The notes beneath the pieces are model-generated. The model was not told the DNA's origin. It did not search any database and saw only the letters and a program-made list of their open reading frames with translations. The translations under genes were made by a program, and so were the position numbers. A stretch of 50,489 nucleotides of DNA from a virus, in IMG/VR virus record IMGVR_UViG_3300000101_000024, positions 1 to 50,489 of that record; one strand, written 5' to 3'. This document shows positions 1 to 8,482 of this stretch, in pieces. Positions within the stretch are counted from its first letter, which is position 1. Each line of letters begins with the position of its first letter.

Positions 1-757
1 AAACAAAATCAGGACTAAAGCCTACGCCATCAACGTTCATAGCTTGTGTATTACCTGTGTACAACACAGTGTTAAACCCTGTGGCTTGAGTGGTAGGAGT
101 CATCGGCAAGTAGAAACCATTCGTGCCGTATGTGCCTGTGTAATTTTTAGGCTTCCAAGTACCGTTGGCATCGTACTCACCGAAGTCATCAGCAGTTAAT
201 TGCTGACCGTCTATCATCTGTACCTCGGTTAAGTAACCATCCAAATACTGAGCATTTAACCGAGCGAAAACTCCGATTTCTTGAGTTACGTTATTGTTTA
301 CGGCTGTATCAGTGTTTTGAGCAAGATCATTACTTATGTTAAATGAAGTAATTTGTGCTCCGTTTACATAAACTTTAGTTCTGTTTGATGCTGTGCCTTG
401 TGTTGTATCAAAGGCTACTACTACATGATGCCATGCTGACGGATCACGATAGAGAGCATTGGTAAATCTGATGTTAGTGCTCCCTGTTTGTATAGCTAAT
501 GAGTCTGGGTAATTGTTGTCATACTTTATGACTAGCTCTCCTGTATCGCTTGCAGATGTGCCTGCTGAAAATACAGTAAATCCTGTGCTTCCTAGTGCGC
601 CTCGCTTTGCCCACCAGCTAAGAGTCCAAGTCCTTCTGTTGCCTGCACTCAATGGCGTTCTAGCTAAATAAGCACTGGCAGAACTACGCAGTCTCAGACT
701 ATCTGTGATCTCATAGTCATCACCAGAAGACCCAAAACCTGCTTGAAGTAAACTCAT
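1..757 (-). CDS. LamG-like tail fibre/adhesin protein, 3'-truncated by the window edge
   Basis: The reading frame is open from an ATG at 757 to the window edge, giving 252 codons of the N-terminal part. The start overlaps the stop of the upstream fibre gene as ATGA. The sequence looks like a concanavalin A/LamG-type jelly roll: TWTLSWWAKRG near residues 43-53, WHHVVVAFD at 109-117 and KVYVNG at 128-133, the usual core strands of such domains in phage fibres. The likely role is glycan or surface binding at the virion tip. It follows the 387-residue fibre gene in the same operon. The fold call rests on motif pattern only. The C-terminal part lies outside the window. Confidence 0.75.
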   Translation of the reverse strand, partial: MSLLQAGFGSSGDDYEITDSLRLRSSASAYLARTPLSAGNRRTWTLSWWAKRGALGSTGFTVFSAGTSASDTGELVIKYDNNYPDSLAIQTGSTNIRFTNALYRDPSAWHHVVVAFDTTQGTASNRTKVYVNGAQITSFNISNDLAQNTDTAVNNNVTQEIGVFARLNAQYLDGYLTEVQMIDGQQLTADDFGEYDANGTWKPKNYTGTYGTNGFYLPMTPTTQATGFNTVLYTGNTQAMNVDGVGFSPDFV

Positions 758-1917
758 CCAAAGCTCCTGCTCACAGATACATAAGCATTAGTTCCGTTAT
801 CAAAGTAACTTAACGTGTAAGTGCCTGCGACTGATATTGCTGTCAGGTCTGTTGCGTTGATTTTAGTGTTAGCGTGAGCAGAGATAGCATGACCACCAGA
901 GTTAATTAAAAGTATGAACCCACTCTGTCCTGCGGTGTGATTGGTAAAGGTTAATGCCCCTGCACCACTCGGTGTGCATTGAAAGTTGTTTGTGACGTTT
1001 AGGTCAAACGATAGATCGTTGTCTGTGGTGACCGTTCCTCTGAATGGAGCAGTCAAGGTGTCAGCTGTATCAGCTTTCAGGATATCCGCGTCAAATGCCT
1101 CTACATTGGTTCCGATAACCAAACCAAGGTTTGTCCTAGCGTCTGCTGCGCTTGAGGCTCCTGTGCCTCCCTCAGCCACAGCTAGGTCTGTTGTAAGAGT
1201 GAGAGCTCCTGTGATTGCAACTCCGGTGTTTGATGTGGCGAGTTTAGCAGAGTTATCATAATACAAAGTTACTGCGCCATCTGCAGTAGCAACAACCATA
1301 GACTCTGTGCCAGCACCTTTTGTTAAATTTATGCTAGCTCCGTTGGTTCCTATTATAAGGTTGCCAGTTCCAGCTTCATTAACATAACTATTGCTGCCAT
1401 CATGATAAATTTGCAGATCATCAGCTGTGCCAAAATTCGCTTTGACATTGTCGTTGAAATCCAAATCCCCAGTCATCGTGCCACCTGTGGTGCTGAGCAA
1501 AGCAACTTCTGCGACTGCTGCGCCAGCACCTGCACCATCTGTGTAAATTAATTTCGTTGCTCCTGTGCCAATTGTAACATTAGCCCCAGAACCTTGGGAT
1601 ATCGTTATTGATTGGCTACCAGTTGTTGCATTTTCCACTACCCAAACTTTGCTGACTGTGTTAGGAGCAAGAGTTACAACTCTTGTAGTTGTTAAATCTG
1701 CACTGGAGGTTATTTTAAGATAGAGAGCACGAACACCATCAGAAGTAGCATCAGCCATAGTTATGGTGGTGTCTGCATTTCCGATAGCTTCTGTGCCGTA
1801 ACCTAGTGCCTCACCAATTAACTCTAAGTTACTATTGGTGATTGTGCCCCAAGTCCCGGATTTTTCTCCGGTGGCCATCTCCTCCAATCGGAGGTTGTTA
1901 ACGTATGAACTAGCCAT
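754..1917 (-). CDS. Tail fibre-like protein
   Basis: This 387-residue protein begins with a conserved virion-attachment-like segment (NNLRLEEMATGEKSGTWG). It continues with low-complexity beta-rich repeats typical of phage fibres: TGGTMTGDLDFNDN near residues 142-155, then DDLQIYHDGSNSYVNE and GNLIIGT. Segments of the form 'GTMTGDL' and 'LQIYHDGSNS' are common in fibres of marine phages. No enzymatic motif and no signal peptide were seen. The C-terminal third (GAGALTFTNHTAGQSGFILLINSG) probably forms a beta-rich tip. It is followed with an ATGA overlap by the LamG-like gene, so the two probably build one fibre complex. Assignment to fibres is good; receptor specificity cannot be read. Confidence 0.75.
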   Translation of the reverse strand: MASSYVNNLRLEEMATGEKSGTWGTITNSNLELIGEALGYGTEAIGNADTTITMADATSDGVRALYLKITSSADLTTTRVVTLAPNTVSKVWVVENATTGSQSITISQGSGANVTIGTGATKLIYTDGAGAGAAVAEVALLSTTGGTMTGDLDFNDNVKANFGTADDLQIYHDGSNSYVNEAGTGNLIIGTNGASINLTKGAGTESMVVATADGAVTLYYDNSAKLATSNTGVAITGALTLTTDLAVAEGGTGASSAADARTNLGLVIGTNVEAFDADILKADTADTLTAPFRGTVTTDNDLSFDLNVTNNFQCTPSGAGALTFTNHTAGQSGFILLINSGGHAISAHANTKINATDLTAISVAGTYTLSYFDNGTNAYVSVSRSFG

Positions 1918-1931
1918 TTACTAATTCTCCT

Positions 1932-2351
1932 TTAAGCTATTCTTATTATAGCGTTTGCACCTGCGGCAGGAAACACAATTCTGAAAGTTCCTGAAGAAAC
2001 TGTGAAATCTCCTCCGAAATCTAAAACAGCAATCGCTTTATCAGAGTTTGTATCATTATAAATCAAAGCACCTCTGGCAGTGAAAGAAGCTGAAGTCCAC
2101 TCAGGATCATCAGAATCAAAATAAGCAGTTGTTCCAGAGGTCGACACGACTTTATTTGCAAGAGTGTTCCCTCCAGTTGTGTATCCATTGCCGTTTGCAA
2201 CTTCATTTGAAGTTGTATAAGCAGTTGTTGCTGCCCCTAAAGATGCTGAACTTGTATAAAGTGCTATTTTAATTGTATCTGCAACTAAATCATGCTGTTC
2301 ATCAAGACATTCAGCTTTGAATGATGTGCACATTGCTTGTGATATTGCCAT
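1932..2351 (-). CDS. Small virion structural protein, function unknown
   Basis: This is a 139-residue protein rich in Thr, Ser, Ala and Gly, with a short N-terminal helix (AISQAMCTSFKAECLDEQHDL) followed by a beta-rich body ending in FRIVFPAAGANAIIRIA. It lies between the adaptor-like gene and the tail fibre gene, with no other class of gene nearby, so a role in the tail or at the fibre attachment site is likely. No catalytic motif was seen. The start is one base upstream of the next gene block, and the gene is co-transcribed with it. I do not recognise the family with certainty. Confidence 0.6.
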   Translation of the reverse strand: MAISQAMCTSFKAECLDEQHDLVADTIKIALYTSSASLGAATTAYTTSNEVANGNGYTTGGNTLANKVVSTSGTTAYFDSDDPEWTSASFTARGALIYNDTNSDKAIAVLDFGGDFTVSSGTFRIVFPAAGANAIIRIA

Positions 2352-2975
2352 TTAAATACCTCCGTTGTATTCTGAAATGTAATTTCTGTTCATTTCCTGT
2401 TGGAAAAGGGTGATTGCCTCGTCAAATTGAGCCTTGTACAAGTTTAACGTTTCTGCTGCTTTAAGAAAAGCAGAAGTTTCCATTAAACAAGCAGGAAGCA
2501 GAACTGCCTCTGCATTATCACCAATCCAGCTGTTAGCATTAGTTGAAGAAAGTCCAGCTTCTGGAGCTATATAATCAACTTCATAAGCAAAAGTTGCATT
2601 AGGAGTTGGTGCCACTGTTAAAACTATTCCGCTTGTTGTGGCTTTGTCTGTTGAATAAACTCTAGGAACTCCTGTTGTTGATGAATTTGGCCAATAATCT
2701 TTTAAATAAGAGTCAATCCTGTGGTCTAAATACACAACATTGTTGCTGTTGGTTATTTGAATCTGCCGAATCATCCTAGCATCAGCAACTGTGTATTCCG
2801 AAGTTCCTATGACCATATTGGCTGTGGCTGAAGTTCTATAACAAGGCAGATTAGGAAGCCTTTGGAATATCATCGCTTCAGCTTGATCTATAATTTGGTC
2901 TATTGATGCACTTAATTCAGAAGAATCATCTTCCATAAAATTTTGTATATTCGATACCAAAGTTGTATAATTCAT
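2352..2975 (-). CDS. Head-tail adaptor-like protein
   Basis: This 207-residue protein starts with an alpha-helical stretch (LVSNIQNFMEDDSSELSA, then IDQIIDQAEAMIFQRLP). A beta segment with a hydrophobic 'Y-L-D-H-R' element follows, and a C-terminal helix ends in FQQEMNRNYISEYN. Early IDQIIDQAE helices plus a late helix are the pattern of phage head-tail adaptor proteins of podoviruses (T7 gp11/SU10 adaptor-like). It sits in the same minus operon as a second adaptor-like gene (3808-4488), so one may be the ring on the portal and the other a tail-machine component. Assignment is from pattern and context. Confidence 0.55.
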   Translation of the reverse strand: MNYTTLVSNIQNFMEDDSSELSASIDQIIDQAEAMIFQRLPNLPCYRTSATANMVIGTSEYTVADARMIRQIQITNSNNVVYLDHRIDSYLKDYWPNSSTTGVPRVYSTDKATTSGIVLTVAPTPNATFAYEVDYIAPEAGLSSTNANSWIGDNAEAVLLPACLMETSAFLKAAETLNLYKAQFDEAITLFQQEMNRNYISEYNGGI

Positions 2976-3806
2976 TTATTCACCCCATGCAGCTGTAGAC
3001 CAAGCATCTTCACCCCAACCTTGGGCGACTTGTATGCTCACACTTCCTATCGCTCCTGTGCCTGCTAATCCAGTCTCAATCACAGCGATCTCTGAAATTT
3101 CATTCCCTGTTGTTCCTGTGCTTCCAACTCCTGCGTTGCCTGAAACAGAGGTTTGTACGTTACCATCACCCTCTTCTGTGACAGGAGCGACAACACCTGT
3201 TGCTTCCACTCCCGTCTCAACAATTATTAACTCAACAGTTTCTGTTCCTATTGCTCCTGTTGCTTCTACGCCTGTCTCAACAATGCCAGCTTCAGGAGTT
3301 TCTGTGCCTATCTCGCCTGTGCCTGCAACGCCTGTCTCAACAATGCCAGCTTCAGGAACTTCTGTTCCTGTCTCGCCTGTGCCTGCAACGCCTGATACGT
3401 TGGCATCTAATGTTATAAATAATGTAAAGACACCAATTATTCCAGTTGCTGTTGCAGAAGAAGCAGTGACGCTCGAATCAACACCAACAACAGCAGACCC
3501 AATAAAACCAGTCGCAGGAACTCCAACAGGAGGTCTTTGTTGTGCTGGTATAAACGGATCAAAAGAATAACCAATAGGGACATCTACATTCTCAGGATCT
3601 GTGTTGGGTCTGGGTTTAAAAAGTGCAGTTGCATCTATTACATTTTTTGCTGGCGTAAGCTGAGGATGTTTTGGGTCATACTCTTCTGGCTCAACTCGGA
3701 ATCCTTCCCAAGTTGTTTGCAGATCTTTGTATGGAACCTGAAAGCCAGAAACATCACTTATTGCTTGTGACTTTTTTCCTTTTGCTTTACGCGCAGTTGA
3801 TGCCAT
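2976..3806 (-). CDS. Repeat-rich virion structural protein
   Basis: This 276-residue protein has three zones. The basic N-terminus (ASTARKAKGKKSQ) leads into a conserved-looking segment (VPYKDLQTTWEGFRVEPEEYDPKHP). From about residue 100 there are tandem 20-residue repeats of the type ETGVAGTGEIGTETPEAGIV. The end is Trp-rich (GWGEDAWSTAAWGE). The Gly/Thr/Val repeats suggest an extended beta structure on the virion, and the W-G-x-x-x-W tail resembles ends of other tail-machine proteins; the 626-residue protein at 46366-48246 has a similar GWGVSSWGDSTWG stretch. It lies between two adaptor-like genes. Molecular role unknown, probably in the tail. Confidence 0.6.
   Translation of the reverse strand: MASTARKAKGKKSQAISDVSGFQVPYKDLQTTWEGFRVEPEEYDPKHPQLTPAKNVIDATALFKPRPNTDPENVDVPIGYSFDPFIPAQQRPPVGVPATGFIGSAVVGVDSSVTASSATATGIIGVFTLFITLDANVSGVAGTGETGTEVPEAGIVETGVAGTGEIGTETPEAGIVETGVEATGAIGTETVELIIVETGVEATGVVAPVTEEGDGNVQTSVSGNAGVGSTGTTGNEISEIAVIETGLAGTGAIGSVSIQVAQGWGEDAWSTAAWGE
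3041..3400 (-). repeat. 60-bp in-frame tandem repeats
   Basis: Units start at about 3181, 3241, 3301 and 3361 with an exact 60-bp period. More diverged copies extend back to about 3041. The strand shown shares the core CCTGTCTCAACAATGCCAGC in the two best copies. The unit encodes 20 residues (ETGVxGTGxIGTExPEAGIV), so copy number can change without breaking the frame. Confidence 0.9.
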
Positions 3807-3807
3807 A

Positions 3808-4488
3808 TCAGTATAAATTCATCCCTGTAGGTCTGACTCTTAATGTAACACCATCATTGTCTGTGTCTGATGCATACTCAAATGATTGTTCATATGCTTG
3901 TGCAAGTACCGCGAAACGTTCTGGTTGATATTTCAAAGCCAGCTTGCTTGCCAGTCCTGCGCATATACAATCCGACCACCGATAAGGAATATCAGCATCT
4001 TGATTGCTAGCATTAACATCTTCCAATTGATTGATTGACCAATAAACAAGGCTGTAATCATTGCTGTCTGGGACTTGCCACATGTACATTACAGGAGTGT
4101 ACTGTTTGTCTAGCATGTATTGAGTTGGCTTGCCAGAAGAGCTTTTGTCTGGAAGCTGATTGTAATCAGCAATACTTATGCGTTCTACAACTGTATCTGT
4201 TGTTGTGCCTCCTGTTGTTTGACGAACAACAACGTCTATTAAATCTATCGTTCCAGCAGGAAGAGTGTAGGTGGTTGTTCCATTAACCAAAGCCAATGTG
4301 TTGTTCTGAACTGCCCAATAATTTATTCCTCTATTAGACCACTCGCTAAAAAGCAAATTAAGACTTCTGCGAGCTGCAAGAGACTGATAGCCTGTTAAAG
4401 ACTGAGCATCCATGCCGCATCGTTCAAATGCCTCTGCTATAATTTCTTCAATATCTGGTTGAAAAGCGACTGTATTTGAAGTTGCCAT
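3808..4488 (-). CDS. Tail accessory/head-completion protein, P22 gp4-like
   Basis: This 226-residue protein is mostly helical at both ends. EIIAEAFERCGMDAQSLTGY leads into RRSLNLLFSEWSNRGINYWAV, the recognisable opening of P22 gp4-type adaptor proteins. A beta hairpin region (TTTYTLPAGTIDLIDVVV) follows, then a helical C-terminus (YRWSDCICAGLASKLALKY). Proteins of this family bind below the portal after packaging and connect it to the tail nozzle. It is separated by one base from the repeat-rich gene, in the late operon. Family call from recognisable motif order; moderately sure. Confidence 0.65.
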   Translation of the reverse strand: MATSNTVAFQPDIEEIIAEAFERCGMDAQSLTGYQSLAARRSLNLLFSEWSNRGINYWAVQNNTLALVNGTTTYTLPAGTIDLIDVVVRQTTGGTTTDTVVERISIADYNQLPDKSSSGKPTQYMLDKQYTPVMYMWQVPDSNDYSLVYWSINQLEDVNASNQDADIPYRWSDCICAGLASKLALKYQPERFAVLAQAYEQSFEYASDTDNDGVTLRVRPTGMNLY

Positions 4489-4506
4489 AAAATCTCCTAA
4501 GAGAAA

Positions 4507-4535
4507 GATCGAGCGAACAAGTCGCTCTTTCTTTT
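4507..4535 (-). other. Intergenic hairpin
   Basis: On the plus strand GAGCGA (4511-4516) pairs with TCGCTC (4522-4527) around a 5-base loop, flanked by GAAAGA and TCTTTC that can extend the stem over a small bulge. It lies between the gp4-like gene and the gene at 4534-4947. On the transcribed (minus) strand the stem is followed by ATCTTTCTC, so it could be a weak terminator or an RNA-processing or stability element. Positions are read by eye. Confidence 0.5.
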
Positions 4536-4947
4536 AATACTCTTTTACAACCCTTAACACGACCTGATAAGAATCTCCGACAGCACCTGAGCCATCTGTT
4601 GAGAATTTTATATCTCCTGTTGGGTTTGTGCCATAAGACTTAGTTGAAGGTAAACCGCCGAATTTTGTAAAATCATGATAGCCAATATCATCATCACCAA
4701 TATTCATCATGATAATATTAACATCAGCAGCAGCAAGTATCCTGACAGTCATGCTTTTTATAACCCACCAACCCTCAATGATTCTGACTCCAACACAAGG
4801 CTCACCATCTGAGCTAGGCGAAAGAGCAGAAACATCAATTTTGGTGACTGCGCTCTCATTTCCTGTATCTACAAATTGATACTGAAAAGCGAACACAGCC
4901 TCCCGAGGATTGTCGGCTATCGTAGTTGTGCTTACGATATCAGCCAT
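4534..4947 (-). CDS. Virion structural protein, function unknown
   Basis: This 137-residue, acidic, beta-rich protein has no recognisable motif. It starts MADIVSTTTIADNPREAV and ends in a DSYQVVLRVVKEY strand. Its location between the capsid genes and the adaptor genes suggests a capsid decoration or minor head protein. A weak similarity in style to the next gene (Thr/Ala-rich, single beta domain) is noted, but no repeat relation was demonstrated. It begins 10 bases downstream of the 174-residue gene and is probably translated from the same RNA. Confidence 0.55.
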   Translation of the reverse strand: MADIVSTTTIADNPREAVFAFQYQFVDTGNESAVTKIDVSALSPSSDGEPCVGVRIIEGWWVIKSMTVRILAAADVNIIMMNIGDDDIGYHDFTKFGGLPSTKSYGTNPTGDIKFSTDGSGAVGDSYQVVLRVVKEY

Positions 4948-4957
4948 CTAATCCCCC

Positions 4958-5482
4958 TTATGAGCTACTACCATCAGTCCCGAATGATGGGTCGTATACA
5001 TGGTAGTGAATGCGGAATGTTAAACTGCCGCCTGTTGCAGCTGCAGCACCTACGCCACCAGTAATTTTTACTGGGTAACTTGTACTCATCACGAAACCAA
5101 ATTCGTCACCGACTGTGGCAGTAGCAAAATTGAATACTGTATGTCCTGCATCAGCATCACCATTATCAATGATTCCATCAGTATCTGATGCTGGAGAGTC
5201 GCTTTTGACTTCAATCCAACCCAGATCAAATGTAGGATTTGTACCACCTGTGGCATCAGCCTCAGCTTCAATGTTAGTTATTATCGCGTTTTTAGGAAGT
5301 ATTAATGCAAGCGCAGAGTTTCCTGTTGCAGCTGATCCTCTTCGGAGAACTGTTGTGGTTGCTGCTGTTGGGTCTGCCATGTGTGCTGTTGCAACAAGAC
5401 TTACTGCTCCTGCTACTTCTGGATTGCTGGTCTGTTGAGCTTTTCCTACTCTTACTGGACCTGAGAAAGTTGTTCTAGCCAT
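4958..5482 (-). CDS. Probable capsid decoration/minor head protein
   Basis: This 174-residue protein begins MARTTFSGPVRVGK, a 'TTFSGPVR' opening seen in phage head proteins. It continues with Ala/Thr-rich beta segments (ALALILPKNAIITNIEAEAD, then GGSLTFRIHYHVYDPSFG). It has no catalytic residues or membrane segments. It is the first gene downstream of the major capsid gene, separated from it by a strong hairpin (5535-5555), which would allow different expression from the capsid. The call is by position and composition. Confidence 0.55.
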   Translation of the reverse strand: MARTTFSGPVRVGKAQQTSNPEVAGAVSLVATAHMADPTAATTTVLRRGSAATGNSALALILPKNAIITNIEAEADATGGTNPTFDLGWIEVKSDSPASDTDGIIDNGDADAGHTVFNFATATVGDEFGFVMSTSYPVKITGGVGAAAATGGSLTFRIHYHVYDPSFGTDGSSS

Positions 5483-5534
5483 GATATTTTCCTGTCTTTT
5501 TTAATGCCTGCCTAAGCAGTCAGGATTTAAGAAT

Positions 5535-5555
5535 GGGGAGAGCTAGGCTCTCCCC
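5535..5555 (-). terminator. Strong hairpin downstream of the major capsid gene
   Basis: GGGGAGAGC (5535-5543) pairs perfectly with GCTCTCCCC (5547-5555) around a 3-base loop. It lies 15 bases after the capsid stop codon. On the transcribed strand it is followed by ATTCTTAAATCC, which is only weakly U-rich. A partial terminator or a 3'-end stabiliser for the capsid mRNA is more likely than full termination. Confidence 0.65.
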
Positions 5556-5569
5556 CTAACACTTGTGGA

Positions 5570-6478
5570 TTAAGCTCCTTCGGAACCGAACACACCACGC
5601 CAGTCAGTAAACCCGAACGAATATCGCTCGCGTACTTTATAGCGGACATTGCCAGTTTCAAAATCGCCTTCCATGCCCTTCTTAAGCGGTGAACGCTGGA
5701 AGTGCTTAAGACCATCAGGAACATCCGTCACTAGGAAGAATGCATCTGAATCGGTCAAACGACGCATAACATGATAACCTTGAGGTAGATAACCACCATG
5801 CCGGATCGCGTTAATGTCGTTGTCAGCTGTTCCAGTTCTTAACTGAGACTCAAGCAATCGCTCTGCAACAAAACTGTAAGCAGTTGGGATAACCAACATT
5901 TGCCCTTGTGCTGCAATTCTCAAACCACGATCATCTTTCATATCAGCGATTTGGATAAGCATTTGCTCCAAAGAAGTCTCTGAAAGGTCTGCTGCAGTTG
6001 CTAATGTGTTTGACTGATTGCCATTCCTAGTCGGATGGTTAGTCGCGCACAAAGTAACTCCATCCCCACCAGTTACACCTGAACCTGCAAAAGCATTGTT
6101 CAAAACATTAGCAGCTTTGATTTCCTTTGTGGAAGCCATTGAGCGTGCTAGTGCTTTTGTGTAACGAGAAGCGATCGAACCATAAAGACCATCCTCTTCA
6201 GCTTCTTCAGTAATACTGAAAGCCAAAGCAATCGTCTCATGCTGGTAACGTGCAGTCCACTGTTGAGATGCGGCATCGTAAGATACTGCAGACCCTTCAG
6301 CTTTTACTGGTGCATTACCAAAGCCTTCCAACAGAACATCTTCTTCAAATGCTTTTTGAGAAGAGCTTGTTGAGAAAACTGAATTCCACTCAGGTGGATA
6401 ACTATCGTACTCTAAGCCAAAGAGGGTGTTTAGTCCTGGCTCGAGCATTTTCGCAAATTGCGCTCTATTCATTGCCAT
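5570..6478 (-). CDS. Major capsid protein, Mu gpT-like
   Basis: This 302-residue protein has the order typical of the gpT/HK97-fold family: N-terminal arm (GLNTLFGLEYDSYPPEW), HETIALAFSITEEAEEDGLYG near residues 80-100, then KEIKAANVLNNAF and GVTLCATNHPTRNG. The next block is DLSETSLEQMLIQIADMKDDRG, close to the conserved segment of Mu-like head subunits. The length fits the family. It is preceded by a likely decoration gene and the scaffold, and followed by a hairpin, as expected for the most abundant virion protein. A separate maturation protease was not found. Assignment is strong. Confidence 0.85.
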   Translation of the reverse strand: MAMNRAQFAKMLEPGLNTLFGLEYDSYPPEWNSVFSTSSSQKAFEEDVLLEGFGNAPVKAEGSAVSYDAASQQWTARYQHETIALAFSITEEAEEDGLYGSIASRYTKALARSMASTKEIKAANVLNNAFAGSGVTGGDGVTLCATNHPTRNGNQSNTLATAADLSETSLEQMLIQIADMKDDRGLRIAAQGQMLVIPTAYSFVAERLLESQLRTGTADNDINAIRHGGYLPQGYHVMRRLTDSDAFFLVTDVPDGLKHFQRSPLKKGMEGDFETGNVRYKVRERYSFGFTDWRGVFGSEGA

Positions 6479-6492
6479 TTTTTAAATCCTCC

Positions 6493-7044
6493 TTAGATTC
6501 CGGCTGTCTGCTTCAAGACATGCTCATTAATGAGCACTTCCATAACAGCATTGGCGCCAAAACTATTTTCCGGTGCATCATAAAGTGCAACGATTTTAGT
6601 TTGAGCTGTGCCAGCTGCCATAGTTCCTGAAATTTCAAAACCAGACGTTCCTGTTGTTGTAGAACCTGCACCAGCTACAATATCAGCACAGTTGCCGATG
6701 TTTGTTTGGGCAGTAGTTCCTGCGGACTGTGCCTTGTAAACAATATACGGATCATCATACACATAAGCGATGATGTCTGTTGCTACTGTTCCTGTTGGCC
6801 AGTATTCACTGTAAATATAAGAGCCATCACTTGCAGTGTATGAACATCCTCCAAATACACCAATAATATTTACTTCAGTTGCTGCTGCAGGCTGAAGAGT
6901 TCCATCGGCAGCCATAATAACAGCGTCACCAGTGAAAATATTCTCTGCAAGTCCAGAAGTAATAGTGTATTTGTTTGAACGAGGTGCATTACCGCTCATG
7001 TGGCGAAGTGGGACGAACCCAAAGGCTGCATCTGCATTTGCCAT
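6493..7044 (-). CDS. Capsid-associated (decoration-like) protein
   Basis: This 183-residue beta-rich protein starts MANADAAFGFVPLRHMSGN, an opening common in phage head proteins encoded directly before the major capsid gene. The middle (VIMAADGTLQPAAATEVN, then IIGVFGGCSYTASDGS) resembles a small barrel, and a Gly/Ala/Thr-rich loop follows at about residues 125-155. No enzyme signature was seen. It is separated from the capsid gene by 14 bases, so equal expression is likely. The role as a decoration or head-stabilising protein is inferred from position and fold style. Confidence 0.6.
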   Translation of the reverse strand: MANADAAFGFVPLRHMSGNAPRSNKYTITSGLAENIFTGDAVIMAADGTLQPAAATEVNIIGVFGGCSYTASDGSYIYSEYWPTGTVATDIIAYVYDDPYIVYKAQSAGTTAQTNIGNCADIVAGAGSTTTGTSGFEISGTMAAGTAQTKIVALYDAPENSFGANAVMEVLINEHVLKQTAGI

Positions 7045-7073
7045 TTTCGCTACTCCTTAAAAAAAATTAGCAG

Positions 7074-7559
7074 TTAATCGTCAGCCATGACATTAATGTC
7101 GCGACCCCGACTACTTGTTGTTTCCCGATTCTGTTGAATCGGAATGCCCCCAGATCTTGCCATCGCATCAAGTTCTCCAGGAATTGACTGATTCTGCTCT
7201 ACGTTACGATCATGCATGTAATCTTTCATAGATTTAAATCTGTCTCGTGGCATTTCACATAAGATCATGCCTTCAATTCCTATCGATCCTGCCCACTGCC
7301 CATGATTAATAGTTGGGTATCTCTTATCTTTCACAGTATCAGCAGGGCGAGGGTTCCAGCCAGCCCGCATACGTTTGTACACGTTGTCTGGATTTTCCTT
7401 ACCCTGAATCGAGGTAGCTATCCACCGTTGGACCATCCCATCTCTGGGTTCGGGTGCGTCTAACAGTGATGGTGGTTTCCATGCTGTGTCTGGTCTAGCC
7501 TCTTCAGCACGTTTGTTGGAACGAGTCTCTTGTGCACGCACATTTCTTTTTTCAGTCAT
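7074..7559 (-). CDS. Conserved-looking hypothetical protein of the head module
   Basis: This 161-residue hydrophilic protein has a charged N-terminus (TEKRNVRAQETRSNKRAEEA) and a distinct middle: GMVQRWIATSIQGKENPDNV, then RAGWNPRPADT and a GILCEMP-like stretch (GMILCEMPRDRFKSM). It ends in a disordered-looking acidic tail. It sits between scaffold and capsid genes, only 2 bases from the scaffold gene. Proteins of this pattern occur there in other phages, to my memory, without known function. Possibly a minor head or assembly factor. Confidence 0.55.
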   Translation of the reverse strand: MTEKRNVRAQETRSNKRAEEARPDTAWKPPSLLDAPEPRDGMVQRWIATSIQGKENPDNVYKRMRAGWNPRPADTVKDKRYPTINHGQWAGSIGIEGMILCEMPRDRFKSMKDYMHDRNVEQNQSIPGELDAMARSGGIPIQQNRETTSSRGRDINVMADD

Positions 7560-7561
7560 GT

Positions 7562-8458
7562 TTAACTCCTATTTTGCCGACGAACTTCTTCGGCATATAA
7601 TTTAAGGCTTTTCTCGTCTTGAATTCCAAGTTCCCTTGCCATTCTCAACTGATCTTGTGACATTTTGACTCGATTCCCCTTATAAACTCCAGATCCGCCA
7701 GCAGTTGGGGCGACAGGTGCTCTGCTTTTTCCTCTAGGACTTTTAGGTTCTTCTGACCCTGATTTTAACTCGGGAAAGATTTTTTGTAAACGATTATTAA
7801 GTATTTCGTAATATTCTGCAGAATCTTTGTCATAACCTTCAAGATCCAATTGGGCATCTATGCTCCTAGCGAGCTCAGTTTCCCTTTCATATCCTGAGGC
7901 TTTAAACCAACGATTCTTCTCCCACCAGTCCATTGCCCTTTGAGGAGCTGGAGTTTGGACTTGCTGTTGAGCACGACCAACTGTCGGGGAGACTGTTTCT
8001 TGTTGACGCTGCATTTTTTGAAGCTCTGCAATCCTCATAGCAGCTCTCATGTCTGCTATTTGTTCAGTGAATTCAAGCTGTGCATTCGTATCGCCTTCTT
8101 CAACTGATTTTGCGAGTGCTGCTTTGGTCTGCTGATAACGTGTGTTGAAGTCGTTTTCAGCTCGTTGGCTACTACCTTGCTCCAATCGTGCGAGCCTAGA
8201 TTTTAGCTGAGCAACTTCTTCTTGCTGCTCTGCAGTTTGCAACTCTGCTTTCCTTCTTTGTTCAACAAGTTTTTTAATTCTGTTTTGAACTTTTTTACTA
8301 TATTCCTCAGGATCAGCTTTCTGCTCAGGCTCCTCAACAGGCTCCTTTGCTTCTGGCTCTAATTCGATCTCCAAAGATTCTTCAGGCTCTTCACCTGCTT
8401 GTGTTTTGGCTTGCTGGACTTCAGCTTCCAATTCTGCTAAAATATCATCTTGTGACAT
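7562..8458 (-). CDS. Scaffolding protein
   Basis: This 298-residue protein has a strongly acidic N-terminal third (long runs of Glu/Pro: EPEESLEIELEPEAKEPVEE). A long coiled coil follows at about residues 50-150 (KKVQNRIKKLVEQRRKAELQ, then EEVAQLKSRLARLEQ). The C-terminus is basic (KSPRGKSRAPV, ending RRQNRS), which in scaffolds binds the coat protein. Composition, length and position just upstream of the capsid gene fit a podovirus scaffold. No protease motif was seen. The call is from architecture, not a sequence family. Confidence 0.75.
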   Translation of the reverse strand: MSQDDILAELEAEVQQAKTQAGEEPEESLEIELEPEAKEPVEEPEQKADPEEYSKKVQNRIKKLVEQRRKAELQTAEQQEEVAQLKSRLARLEQGSSQRAENDFNTRYQQTKAALAKSVEEGDTNAQLEFTEQIADMRAAMRIAELQKMQRQQETVSPTVGRAQQQVQTPAPQRAMDWWEKNRWFKASGYERETELARSIDAQLDLEGYDKDSAEYYEILNNRLQKIFPELKSGSEEPKSPRGKSRAPVAPTAGGSGVYKGNRVKMSQDQLRMARELGIQDEKSLKLYAEEVRRQNRS

Positions 8459-8482
8459 GGTTGGCGTCCTCCATGGTTGCGC

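Noticed and set aside
3181-3400. CRISPR-like array
   Set aside because: The 60-bp units are contiguous, in frame and coding, with no unique spacers between short palindromic repeats.
3034-3570. Plus-strand open frame of 178 codons over the repeat-rich gene
   Set aside because: It is the mirror of the low-complexity 60-bp repeats; codons and product (Pro/Val/Ser repeats) are artefacts, with no ribosome-binding site, and it opposes the late operon.
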